In this document: in pieces, positions 16,230-24,483 of the stretch
Numbering within the stretch: the first letter of the stretch is position 1
Layout of the letters: each line of letters starts with the position of its first letter
Assembly: GCA_964652755.1 (NCBI GenBank)
Contig: CAZZBP010000001.1
Coordinates: 66,770 to 130,769 of the forward strand
Origin: UBA11795 sp964652755
Lineage (GTDB): Bacteria > Chloroflexota > Dehalococcoidia > Lucifugimonadales > UBA826
Reading direction: 5' to 3'
DNA length: 64,000 nt
The notes under the pieces: model-generated
Seen by the model: only the letters and a program-made list of their open reading frames with translations
The model's database searches: none
Told to the model about the DNA's origin: nothing
Translations under genes and position numbers: made by a program

Positions 16230-18701
16230 ATGACTCAAGAAATAGTATCAGGCGGATCTGGGGCTACTGACGGTAGAAATGGTGTCATCAGTGAAGTAGT
16301 CAAAGCTCTTGAAAACGCGGGGGTTGCTGGTGATGTTGCGGCAGTGGTGACGAGTAACTTAATGAAGGGTGGGATTGAAATAATTGAGGAAGATCTTGGA
16401 GACGGTCTCTCCCTGTCGGATAACGCTCGTTTCATAATAGAAAAACGTTATCTGAGAAAAGGAGATGATGGAGAGCCAATAGAGGACGCAGAAGGCCTTT
16501 TTCGAAGAGTATCTAATGCTATAGCGTTGGGAGAACCGGAGGCCAAACAGGCTGAATATGAACAAAAGTACTACGAGAAGATGTCTACTCTTAAATTCCT
16601 TCCGAACTCTCCAACTATAGTCAATGCTGGTACTGGTAGAGGGTGCCTTTCAGCATGCTTTGTGGTTTCGCCAGATGATAATATCCAATCAATAATGCAA
16701 GTTGCTAACGATGCAGCCATGATAGAAAAATGGGGAGGAGGTATTGGATTCGGATTATCAAGCCTACGTCCTAAGAAAGATAAAATTTCAACCACTCACG
16801 GTCAAGCATGCGGGCCCATTGCAGTGATGAAACTGTACTCCTCTGTCGGTGCGACACTGACACAGGGGGCGTTTAGACTTGGTGCCCACATGGGTCAGCT
16901 TATAGTTTCTCATCCCGACATTGAGGAATTTATTCATTGTAAAGATGATGATGACTCTCTACAGAATTTCAATATATCTGTTCAGATCACCGACGAATTT
17001 ATGAAGGCTGTTGAAAACGATGAAGAATTCGCCTTGGTCAGTCCACGAGATACTGGTGATGGCCCGACTGATGAAGTGGTCGCAAGGATCAGTGCGAAGG
17101 ATTTATGGAATGACATAGCAGAGTCCGCATGGAAAACTGGTGATCCAGGAGTCGTTTTCGTTGACAGAGTTTGGGAAACAGCACCTAACCCGCAAATGGG
17201 AAAAATAAGGACGAGTAATCCTTGCGGAGAAGAATTTTTGGAGAACTATGGCAACTGCTGTTTAGGATCCATAAATCTAGATCTTCATATCAAAGACAAC
17301 GAATTTGATTGGGAACTTCTTGAGGATACGACACGCATAGCAGTTAGGTTCTTGAATGATGTCATAGAGGTCAACTCATTTCCGCTACCTGTACTTCGTG
17401 AAGTCAATTTGGATACAAGACGAATAGGATTGGGTGTTATGGGATGGGCGGATGCGCTTGTTCGTATGGGGATTCCCTACGATTCTGAAGAAGCACTTGA
17501 GCTAGCAGATAAGTTGGGAGGATTTCTTAACTCAATGGCTTGGAATGAATCAGCGAAAGTCGCAGAAGAGCGGGGAGCATTTCCTCAATACGAAGATTCG
17601 GCTCTTAAAGAATGGGGTATGCCACCCGTACGAAACGCTAGTGTTATAACTATTGCTCCTACCGGCACAATAAGTAGGATAGCTGGATGTTCTAGTGGGA
17701 TTGAGCCGCATTTTGCGATGGCATGGTTTTCCAATGTCCTTTGGACAGATCATGAAGGGAGTAGCTCCAGGTTACTGGACGCACCGGCTTCAGTCATAGA
17801 GAGTTTGGAGGATGCTCTGGGAACAGAAGAGGCAGCCCGAAGAGTGCTTGAACAAATTGTGGAGAATCCTGACAACTCGGAAAAGATTATGGGTGACCAT
17901 GGCTTAGATGCGGCTGTTTACCGTACTGCTATGAAGGTCTCGGCAGATGCTCACGTTAGGATGCAGGCAGTCTGGCAAAAACATGTGACTAATTCAGTCT
18001 CAAAAACAATTAATCTTCCTAATTCCGCCTCAGTTCAGGATGTCAAGGAAGCTTACAAACTCGCTTGGGAAACAGGGTGTAAAGCCGTCACTGTATACAG
18101 GGATGGCTCTAAGTCTATGCAAGTGTTAGAAACTGGTGCCAAAAAAGATGAAGGAATTGCTAAAGACGGTCATCTTAAAGTTCCACGACAGAGGCCAGTT
18201 TCTGTTATGGGAGTAACTGACAGAGTCCGTACAGGGCACGGAACAATGTTTGTGAACCTCACATTTGATGAAAGTGGACACCCTTTCGAAGTATTTGCTC
18301 ATCTAGGTAAAGCTGGAGGCTGCGATTCTGCTTACTTAGAGGCGATTGCCAGACTAGCATCACTTGGACTTAGGTCAGGTATAGAACCTAGCCAGATAGT
18401 AGATCAACTTAAAGGTATCACGTGCGATCCAGCATGGGATGGGGGGACTTTAGTGAGATCAGCTCCGGACGCTGTTGCCTTGGCTATGAGTCGTCACCTA
18501 TTAGAAAACGAAGCTAGGGATGGTGTTGCAACGATTGCAGGAAACTCTGCTCAGCTAGGTCTCTTTCCGTCCTCGGGAGAGGCCGATAGTGAAGACTTGC
18601 CAACCCCGAGTGGGGCGAAGTGTCCTGAATGTTCTGGATATCTTCTGCACCAAGAAGGATGTCTTAGCTGCCCTGACTGTGGTTACAATAAATGCGAGTA
18701 A
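16230..18701 (+). CDS. nrdJ: Adenosylcobalamin-dependent ribonucleotide reductase (class II)
   Basis: Makes deoxyribonucleotides using a B12-derived radical, working with or without oxygen. The start is ATG 16230, with AGGAG eight bases before it, rather than GTG 16203. The 823 residues include LPNSPTIVNAG, GRGCLSACFVV with an active-site cysteine, GGGIGFGLS, NPCGEE (radical cysteine loop), APTGTISRIAGCSSGIEP, a vitamin B12-dependent RNR C-terminal region and a Cys-rich tail (CPECSGYLL, CPDCGY) that acts as a zinc ribbon and reductant relay. It follows nrdR, its presumed regulator. Adenosylcobalamin is therefore required, either synthesised or imported. Confidence 0.95.
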   Translation: MTQEIVSGGSGATDGRNGVISEVVKALENAGVAGDVAAVVTSNLMKGGIEIIEEDLGDGLSLSDNARFIIEKRYLRKGDDGEPIEDAEGLFRRVSNAIALGEPEAKQAEYEQKYYEKMSTLKFLPNSPTIVNAGTGRGCLSACFVVSPDDNIQSIMQVANDAAMIEKWGGGIGFGLSSLRPKKDKISTTHGQACGPIAVMKLYSSVGATLTQGAFRLGAHMGQLIVSHPDIEEFIHCKDDDDSLQNFNISVQITDEFMKAVENDEEFALVSPRDTGDGPTDEVVARISAKDLWNDIAESAWKTGDPGVVFVDRVWETAPNPQMGKIRTSNPCGEEFLENYGNCCLGSINLDLHIKDNEFDWELLEDTTRIAVRFLNDVIEVNSFPLPVLREVNLDTRRIGLGVMGWADALVRMGIPYDSEEALELADKLGGFLNSMAWNESAKVAEERGAFPQYEDSALKEWGMPPVRNASVITIAPTGTISRIAGCSSGIEPHFAMAWFSNVLWTDHEGSSSRLLDAPASVIESLEDALGTEEAARRVLEQIVENPDNSEKIMGDHGLDAAVYRTAMKVSADAHVRMQAVWQKHVTNSVSKTINLPNSASVQDVKEAYKLAWETGCKAVTVYRDGSKSMQVLETGAKKDEGIAKDGHLKVPRQRPVSVMGVTDRVRTGHGTMFVNLTFDESGHPFEVFAHLGKAGGCDSAYLEAIARLASLGLRSGIEPSQIVDQLKGITCDPAWDGGTLVRSAPDAVALAMSRHLLENEARDGVATIAGNSAQLGLFPSSGEADSEDLPTPSGAKCPECSGYLLHQEGCLSCPDCGYNKCE

Positions 18702-18940
18702 TCCAGATAAATGCCCCCTACTATTAGGGTATAGATCATATCGAGACCGTGGCTCTATTCATTATGGACGGCTGTATAGCGTTAGACTGCTGTTCCAGTG
18801 TGCTATATTGCTGAAAACAATTGGCTTTGCCATGCGCCGGATTATTTCAGCTAAGCTTGCACAAAATTCTACTAATAGATCAAATTGCTTTGATGTTGAT
18901 AATGTTGCCCTCGTCATAGTAATGGGCCCTCAATCTTAGC
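18702..18940. other. nrdJ-pdxA intergenic stretch
   Basis: Roughly 240 bases hold only a weak CCCT/AGGG hairpin just after nrdJ (near 18715). The open frame across it has no recognisable sequence and no ribosome site; I call no gene. Confidence 0.35.
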
Positions 18941-18990
18941 TTGCCGGTTTATAATTATCTTTGATAATCATGTCCTCGGACTCCGGACAT
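18941..18990 (+). promoter_or_regulatory. pdxA promoter and 5' hairpin
   Basis: TTGCCG (18941-18946), 16 bases, GATAAT (18963-18968; five of six). The inverted repeat ATGTCC-n9-GGACAT (18970-18990) lies across the expected transcription start and could be an operator or a leader hairpin. Confidence 0.5.
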
Positions 18991-19014
18991 CTTAACGTTT
19001 AAGGAGAGTATTTG

Positions 19015-20019
19015 ATGACTGATAGGCCTTTTCTCGCCATCACGATGGGAGACGCAGCCGGTATAGGGCCGGAGGTTACAGCGAAGACACTTATAGATAG
19101 ATCTATCTATGAAAGGTGTAGGCCATTTGTTGTTGGCAATACTGACGCTATGAATGCCGCTCTTCGGATTATAGGCTCTAAAATATCCGCCCGAGCTGCA
19201 GATACGTTAGAGGAAATAGACGGAGAGCACGGTATAATTGACGTTTTGGATCTAGGAAATCTGAATTTCAATGAACTTGAATATGGGGAAATATCTGCAA
19301 TTTCGGGGCAGGCCTCGGTAGAGTGGATACTTAAAGCAGGAGAACTCGCGGCCTCTGGAGCTGTGCAAGCGATAAGTACAGCTCCTATTAACAAGGAAGC
19401 GTGTAGTGAGGCTGGGCACAAGGACATTGGCCATATGGAAATATTTCAGAGCCAAACAGGTGCAAAACAAGTAGCTACTATGCTTATGGCTGGAACCCTT
19501 AGGGTTGTTCACCTGACCACACATAGGTCGCTCAGGGTTGCCTGTGACTATGTCACTAAAGAGAATATCCTTGCGAAAATCGTACTGACCGACGAACATT
19601 TCAAGAAATGGGGATGGAATTTGCCTCGCATCGGTGTGGCAGCTCTGAACCCTCATGCAAGTGACGGCGGCCTTTTAGGAGATGAAGAAGCCAAACAAAT
19701 TAGTCCTGCTGTGGAAGAGGCTAGATCGATGGGCATTGATGTTGCAGGACCCATACCTGCAGATACGGTGTTCAACCAAAATATAGACGGTAAATTCGAC
19801 GTGTGCTTGGCTATGTACCATGACCAGGGTCACATACCGATTAAAGTGCATGATTGGCAGCGAAGTGTAAGCGTCAACTTAGGCCTTCCATTTGTTCGTA
19901 CTTCTGTCGATCATGGCACTGCTTTTGATATAGCTGGGAAAGGATTGGCGGACCATATCAGCATGATGGAATCTATCAAGGTCGCAATCTCGGTTGCTAG
20001 CAAAAACATACTTCCGTGA
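19015..20019 (+). CDS. pdxA: 4-hydroxythreonine-4-phosphate dehydrogenase family protein
   Basis: PdxA oxidises 4-phosphohydroxy-L-threonine in pyridoxal-phosphate synthesis. The 334-residue protein has TMGDAAGIGPEVTAK (normally GDPAG), STAPINKEA, GHMEIF, LNPHASDGGLLGDEE, YHDQGHIPIKV and VDHGTAFDIAGKG, giving all metal-binding His/Asp positions. The YHDQGHIPIKV form resembles the PdxA2 branch (D-threonate or D-erythronate 4-phosphate dehydrogenases) more than E. coli PdxA, so acid-sugar catabolism is a real alternative; no DtnK-like kinase is adjacent. The ATG at 19015 follows AGGAG by eight bases. Confidence 0.8.
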   Translation: MTDRPFLAITMGDAAGIGPEVTAKTLIDRSIYERCRPFVVGNTDAMNAALRIIGSKISARAADTLEEIDGEHGIIDVLDLGNLNFNELEYGEISAISGQASVEWILKAGELAASGAVQAISTAPINKEACSEAGHKDIGHMEIFQSQTGAKQVATMLMAGTLRVVHLTTHRSLRVACDYVTKENILAKIVLTDEHFKKWGWNLPRIGVAALNPHASDGGLLGDEEAKQISPAVEEARSMGIDVAGPIPADTVFNQNIDGKFDVCLAMYHDQGHIPIKVHDWQRSVSVNLGLPFVRTSVDHGTAFDIAGKGLADHISMMESIKVAISVASKNILP

Positions 20020-20078
20020 GTGCCTTGCGTAACAAGCGACTTCGGGTTACTGGACTTGGGGGATAGTAAAATAAGGAC

Positions 20079-20879
20079 ATGGGTATTTCATTTATAGGTG
20101 GCGGGATTATGGCTGAGGCCCTAATTAGAGGGATTATTAAAGCTGATATCGCTCAACCCGATGAAGTTATAGTGAGTGAACCTGTTTCTGGCAGGCGAGA
20201 TTTCTTGGAGTCTGAGTTTGGGATACGTACTGTCGAGCAAAATGGATCTATATTGGATGCTGAAGGATTAATTATTTTGGCTGTGAAGCCCCAAACGTTA
20301 CCCTATGTTTTTCCAGACTTGTCAGGAAACATAGAAAATACGAGAAGTGTCGCATCAATCATAGCGGGAGCGTCCTCACAAACCATTAAGGACGGATTGT
20401 CTCATAAATCTGTTATTCGAATAATGCCCAATACCCCAGCGCAAATAGGACAAGGAATGTCTGTGTGGACGGCCTCAACTCAAGTGTTGGAAGGTGATAA
20501 GAAGATTGTAGGCCGGATTCTTAAAACTCTGGGGGATGAGTATTACGTAGACGATGAGAAATACATTGATATGGCCACCGCTTTGAGTGCAAGCGGGCCG
20601 GCCTATGTGTTCCTGTTTATTGAGGCGATGATTGATTCGGGAGTGTATCTAGGTATGTCTCGTGACATGGCTAGGCGTCTGGTTCTTCAAACCGTTTTAG
20701 GAAGTACTGAACTTGTTAAACAATCTGCAAAACATCCCGCCGAACTGAAAGATATGGTTACTTCTCCGGCTGGAACAACGATTGAAGCACTTGTTTCAAT
20801 GGAAAAGGATGGTTTTAGGGCCGCCATAATTGATGGTATACGTGCCGCCTATGACAGGTCTGTGGAGTTGGGCGGCTAG
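20079..20879 (+). CDS. proC: Pyrroline-5-carboxylate reductase
   Basis: Last step of proline synthesis, reducing pyrroline-5-carboxylate with NAD(P)H. The 266 residues begin MGISFIGGGIMAEALIRG (Rossmann), and contain AVKPQTLP, RIMPNTPAQIGQGM, SASGPAYVFLFIEAM and TSPAGTTIEAL near the C-terminus, the family signature. It is followed two bases later by yggT, a pairing seen in many bacteria. Confidence 0.95.
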   Translation: MGISFIGGGIMAEALIRGIIKADIAQPDEVIVSEPVSGRRDFLESEFGIRTVEQNGSILDAEGLIILAVKPQTLPYVFPDLSGNIENTRSVASIIAGASSQTIKDGLSHKSVIRIMPNTPAQIGQGMSVWTASTQVLEGDKKIVGRILKTLGDEYYVDDEKYIDMATALSASGPAYVFLFIEAMIDSGVYLGMSRDMARRLVLQTVLGSTELVKQSAKHPAELKDMVTSPAGTTIEALVSMEKDGFRAAIIDGIRAAYDRSVELGG

Positions 20880-20881
20880 AG

Positions 20882-21151
20882 TTGGGTCTCGAGTTCGTAA
20901 GCCATTTCCTGAATATTCTTTCTACCGTGCTTTATTTTGGTATTTTGGCAAGAGTTCTAATGTCTTGGATTAAGGTTGGGCCGGGGAGTCCATTTGTTCC
21001 CCTACTGAGGCTAATATACGCTATAACTGAGCCTATATTGGGGCCTATAAGAAGAGTTCTTCCTAAAACAGGTATGTTTGATTTCTCCCCAATTGTCGCA
21101 TTATTGATCTTAGATCTGATTAGAAGAATGATTGAGAAAGTATTGGTTTAG
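20882..21151 (+). CDS. YggT family membrane protein
   Basis: A small 89-residue integral membrane protein with two hydrophobic helices (about 8-25 and 62-82) flanking RVLMSWIKVGPGSP and the family signature ITEPILGPIRRVLP. The start is a TTG two bases after proC, so translation is probably coupled. YggT-family proteins are linked to division, septum placement or osmotic stress in various bacteria; a precise role is not established here. It converges with a DUF167 gene, its frequent genomic neighbour. Confidence 0.88.
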   Translation: MGLEFVSHFLNILSTVLYFGILARVLMSWIKVGPGSPFVPLLRLIYAITEPILGPIRRVLPKTGMFDFSPIVALLILDLIRRMIEKVLV

Positions 21152-21164
21152 CTCAGGTCAACAA

Positions 21165-21422
21165 TCAGTCATGCAAACGCAGAAAGGTTATCGCTGTGAA
21201 TGCAGTCATGTTGTTAAATTGGAGCTGCTTGCTTCTAGACGAAGCACCTTGAACTATCTCCACAGAACTTCCTGGCGCGCCTAGAATTTTCGCAATAATC
21301 TGTATTATCGCTCTGTTTGCTTTTCCTCTTAATGACGAGACAGTTGTGGGTATTCTTACTTGATCGGTTTCCGTTAGCTCTATTGAGTTCTTGCTGGCTC
21401 CCGGTTGAACTCGTACCTTCAT
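21165..21422 (-). CDS. DUF167 (YggU) family protein
   Basis: An 85-residue protein with the DUF167 pattern: KVRVQPGASKNSIEL at the start, LRGKANRAIIQIIAKIL in the middle and SSRSKQLQF near the end. The biochemical function is unknown. ATG 21422 is chosen because it begins at the conserved strand and lies 17 bases after the SDR stop; an ATG at 21467 would overlap that gene. It converges on yggT with a 13-base gap. Confidence 0.82.
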   Translation of the reverse strand: MKVRVQPGASKNSIELTETDQVRIPTTVSSLRGKANRAIIQIIAKILGAPGSSVEIVQGASSRSKQLQFNNMTAFTAITFLRLHD

Positions 21423-21438
21423 CAGTTCTCTAAAAGGT

Positions 21439-22197
21439 CTATGCGTGTGCAAGTGCACCGCCATCAATGAAGATCGTTTGTCCGTTCACGAAATCACATT
21501 CGTCAGAGGAGAGATACACTAATAGGGGGCTCAAATCAGACGGGTGGCCTCGTCTCCTTGACGGCAAATATCGGACTAATAGCTCTTTTTGGTTTTCTTC
21601 GGATTGGTTTTCAGTTGTTAGTCATCCTGCACCTATTCCATTTATCCTTATACCATCTCGGCCCCAGTCTAGTGCTAGGGATTGGGTGAGCTGATGGACT
21701 GCTCCCTCTGCTGCACATGAAGCTACTGAGTTCCAGAGTCCTCTAACTGCCAAGTTAGAAGTCATGTTGATAATACGTCCGTGTCCGGCTGCAATCATCT
21801 TATTGCCGGCTGCCTGGCAACAAAGAAACATAGATTTGACGTTGAAGTTCATGAGGATATCCCACTCATCTTCAGTGATGGCCTCAAATCTTTTGCCAAA
21901 ATCTACTTTCGCATTGTTTACGAGAATATCTAGACCGCCCAATTTTTCTATCGCTTGTTCGAACATGGAGTTGACAGAATCTCGTTTCATGAGGTCAGTT
22001 TCCAGAGTGAATCCCGTTCGCCCTTGATCATTGACGTATTTGGCTGCCCCGATCATATCGGAACTCTCTGAGCCTGCTACAGCTACATCTGCTCCTGCCT
22101 CTGCTAGGGCGCCTGCGTAATACTTTGTCCATCCTCTTCGATCAGCAGTGATGACAGCTTTTTTACCCGTAAGATCCCAGCCCTCCGGAATTTCCAT
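21439..22197 (-). pseudogene. SDR family oxidoreductase interrupted by one in-frame TGA
   Basis: Reading from ATG 22197 (AGGGG upstream), 253 codons encode a whole short-chain dehydrogenase-like protein. Codon 192 (21622-21624) is TGA, falling where SDRs have Trp or similar (IAPGW), and the same frame resumes with LTTENQ, a dimerisation-helix region and FVNGQTIFIDGGALAHA. The catalytic centre is also unlike an SDR: the YxxxK pair reads C-AAE (in SCAAEGAV) and the glycine loop reads TADRRGW. So the parent family may already be non-enzymatic or unusual. It could be a pseudogene, a sequencing error (TGG to TGA) or a truncated but stable product. Confidence 0.75.
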
Positions 22198-22250
22198 AGT
22201 TTTAATCCCCTACTAATTGTTTATGGACCAGTTTCAGTATCAATTTCCAA

Positions 22251-23057
22251 TCAAATGTTTAAAGGGATCTCTGGGGCATATCCAGTAGGAGCTATTCCCC
22301 CAGCCAAACCACCACCATCAATGACCAAGAATTCCCCATTCATATAATCTGATGCAGAAGATGCTAAAAACACCGCCAACGGACCCATTTCCCTAGTTAG
22401 TCCAGTTCGTCCTATAGGTATGAATCTTCCTCTTTGGCGAGAACGTTCACTATCAGGGTTTGTTATTTCCGTGGGTATAAAGCCAGGGACAATGCAGTTG
22501 GTAGTGATGCCGTATTTGCCCAAGCTTGTGGCCATTGCTCTGGTAAGATTCACTATTCCTCCTTTACCAGCAGCGTACATATAGTTGTCTCGACCACCCC
22601 TAAATCCGTAACCGGAAGATACGTTCACTATCTTTCCTGAACCTCTATCTGCCATATGTTTGGAGATTGCTCTAGAACAATAAAATGCAGTAGAGAGGTT
22701 TACATCGATACCAATTCTCCAACTGTCGTCCGTGATCTCCCAAATCGGTTTTGGACCTTCTTCACGAACTATACCTGCGTTGTTAAATAAGATATCTACT
22801 TTGCCAAATTCTTTGATTACATGTTCGAAAAGTAATCGTACGGATTCTGTATCTGTGGCATCGGTAGGTACGGCCTCTGCCCGTCGCCCGATAGCCCGTA
22901 CTTGCTGTGCAACTTCTTCGATCGGGGCGAGCCTTCGTGCCGCGATTACAAGATCCGCTCCCGCTTTTGCCATAGCCGGCGTCATCTCTCGTCCGAGACC
23001 AGTCCCACCACCGGTAATAACCACGACTTTGCCGGTCAAGCTTAGTGCTTCTAACAT
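22251..23057 (-). CDS. SDR family oxidoreductase (3-oxoacyl-reductase-like)
   Basis: NAD(P)-dependent short-chain dehydrogenase. ATG 23057 has GGAG eight bases before it and yields 268 residues; the frame is open 35 codons further without conserved sequence. The classical fold is complete: TGGGTGLG at 15-22, NNAG at 92-95, Ser at 148-149, Tyr161 and Lys165 (YAAGK), and the C-terminal GEFLVIDGGG. The length and IVPGFIPTEI loop fit the gluconate 5-dehydrogenase or FabG-like group. The substrate cannot be assigned. It lies between birA and the interrupted SDR on one strand. Confidence 0.85.
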   Translation of the reverse strand: MLEALSLTGKVVVITGGGTGLGREMTPAMAKAGADLVIAARRLAPIEEVAQQVRAIGRRAEAVPTDATDTESVRLLFEHVIKEFGKVDILFNNAGIVREEGPKPIWEITDDSWRIGIDVNLSTAFYCSRAISKHMADRGSGKIVNVSSGYGFRGGRDNYMYAAGKGGIVNLTRAMATSLGKYGITTNCIVPGFIPTEITNPDSERSRQRGRFIPIGRTGLTREMGPLAVFLASSASDYMNGEFLVIDGGGLAGGIAPTGYAPEIPLNI

Positions 23058-23106
23058 CGGTTGTACTCCGTGCCGTTGATGCTGATCTTCTAAGGTCAGA
23101 TGTTTG

Positions 23107-23847
23107 TCAGGAGCGAAGTGTAACCTCTCCGGCTGTTGCGGTGAACATTGAACCGTCATCAACCCGGACCGATAGCGAGCCGTCTTCGTTAATAGAATCT
23201 GCTTTACAGTTAATATTGGGTTTGTTTGTCCCTGGGAACGAGATATTTATGTTGCACCCCAACATGTTTAACTTTGAAGCCCATTCCGACGTAAGTGACT
23301 CCCCAGATTTAACCCTCTCATAGTAAGAGTCAAGGTGTTTCAGTAAAATGCGAAATGTTTGGGATCGACTGACGGTTCTTCCACAGAATTGCTTTAGGCT
23401 TGAGGCGCTATTCTTGATTTCTTCGTGTCGCCCGGGTTCCAGATTTACATTCAGGCCGATTCCAATGATTGCGAAATCTACTTCTACACCTGATATTTCA
23501 GATTCAATGAGAATTCCACATAGTTTCTTTCCTGCTAATTGGACGTCGTTGGGCCACTTGATCTCACTATGATGGCCAGTGATCTCCCTTGCAGTGTTCG
23601 ATGCAGCGAGTGCTGCCGCCATGTTTAGGTAAGGAAGTTGCGTAATCGTAGGACGTAATAGAATTGATACTTGGATATTCTCCCCAGATGGGGATAGCCA
23701 TAACCGTCGAAATCTGCCTCTTCCCGCGCCTTGGAAATTTGCTGACACCACAGTTCCTTCTATGCTACCTGTAAGGGCTAGTGAGCGACATTCATCCATC
23801 GTCGACGCGGCCTGACGCAAGAAGTGTATCCTCGAACCTATAATCAT
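23107..23847 (-). CDS. birA: Biotin-[acetyl-CoA-carboxylase] ligase
   Basis: Attaches biotin to the carboxyl-carrier protein through biotinyl-AMP. The 246-residue protein is the ligase-only form without an N-terminal DNA-binding domain. Visible motifs are the AST segment, QGAGRGRFRRLW (biotinyl-AMP loop), KWPNDV, KLCGILIES and GIGLNVN, then the small C-terminal SH3-like domain. It follows the Ddn-like gene by 15 bases on the same strand. Confidence 0.92.
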   Translation of the reverse strand: MIIGSRIHFLRQAASTMDECRSLALTGSIEGTVVSANFQGAGRGRFRRLWLSPSGENIQVSILLRPTITQLPYLNMAAALAASNTAREITGHHSEIKWPNDVQLAGKKLCGILIESEISGVEVDFAIIGIGLNVNLEPGRHEEIKNSASSLKQFCGRTVSRSQTFRILLKHLDSYYERVKSGESLTSEWASKLNMLGCNINISFPGTNKPNINCKADSINEDGSLSVRVDDGSMFTATAGEVTLRS

Positions 23848-23862
23848 TCGAGAGCGTCAATT

Positions 23863-24243
23863 CTATTTGAGTGTGACTTCAACCAAGCATCCCATTTCTA
23901 CCCATTCGGTTACGACCATGTTTTTTCTTTCTTCGAAGGATGTCTCCTGACTAATAATGCCAAAAATCTCCTCTCTTTCGGATTTATCGAACACGGGACG
24001 TGCAGTTGCTGGCAAGGTTGTTGGTAACGTGCCCTTGAAATGAATCATAAATTTTTTATTAAAGATCATGTTGGAATGCCAGCTTCTTTTGCCAGGACGG
24101 GAGGCAATAAATATTCTACCTCTCATGTAATGAGCCCATATCTCTATACGACGTGGTAATCCGGTCCGTCGTCCTGTGGTTGTGATATCAATGACCATGT
24201 CGGTCTCAAGGTGAAATCGGATGCTTTCGGGTATTCTACTCAA
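23863..24243 (-). CDS. Deazaflavin-dependent nitroreductase (Ddn)-like split-barrel protein
   Basis: A 126-residue protein with DITTTGRRTGLPRRIEIWAH, then RIFIASRPGKRSWHSNMIFN, matching the beginning and cofactor-binding part of the F420-dependent Ddn/nitroreductase split beta-barrel family. Such proteins reduce quinones or nitro compounds with F420H2 at the membrane. Together with the LLM enzyme at 1-478 it suggests that the organism makes F420. Specific substrate unknown. It is first in a minus-strand run with birA and the SDR genes. Confidence 0.65.
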   Translation of the reverse strand: MSRIPESIRFHLETDMVIDITTTGRRTGLPRRIEIWAHYMRGRIFIASRPGKRSWHSNMIFNKKFMIHFKGTLPTTLPATARPVFDKSEREEIFGIISQETSFEERKNMVVTEWVEMGCLVEVTLK

Positions 24244-24364
24244 GCTTCGATCCTATTTTTGTAGATTGCTTTTCGTGGCTGAGCACGATGCTAACACAGT
24301 CGGTTTATATGTAGTAAATTTCAACCGCATGGTAGTTGAACCTCCTCAGATTTTCACGTTGATG

Positions 24365-24393
24365 TTGATAAAGAGAAGATCGCAAATTACAAT
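24365..24393 (+). promoter_or_regulatory. Promoter upstream of the TPP enzyme gene
   Basis: TTGATA (24365-24370), 17-base spacer, TACAAT (24388-24393; five of six), about 90 bases before the ATG. Confidence 0.5.
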
Positions 24394-24483
24394 GGCGCGG
24401 ACTTCAACTTACTCCTGCTTACGCACAGTGTGAGTCTAGGTAATATACCAGTATATTCAAATAAGAACGGAGGGTCCAAATTT

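Noticed and set aside
18589..18939. Open frame crossing the end of nrdJ and the intergenic gap
   Set aside because: It overlaps nrdJ in another frame, has low-complexity unconserved sequence and no start signal.
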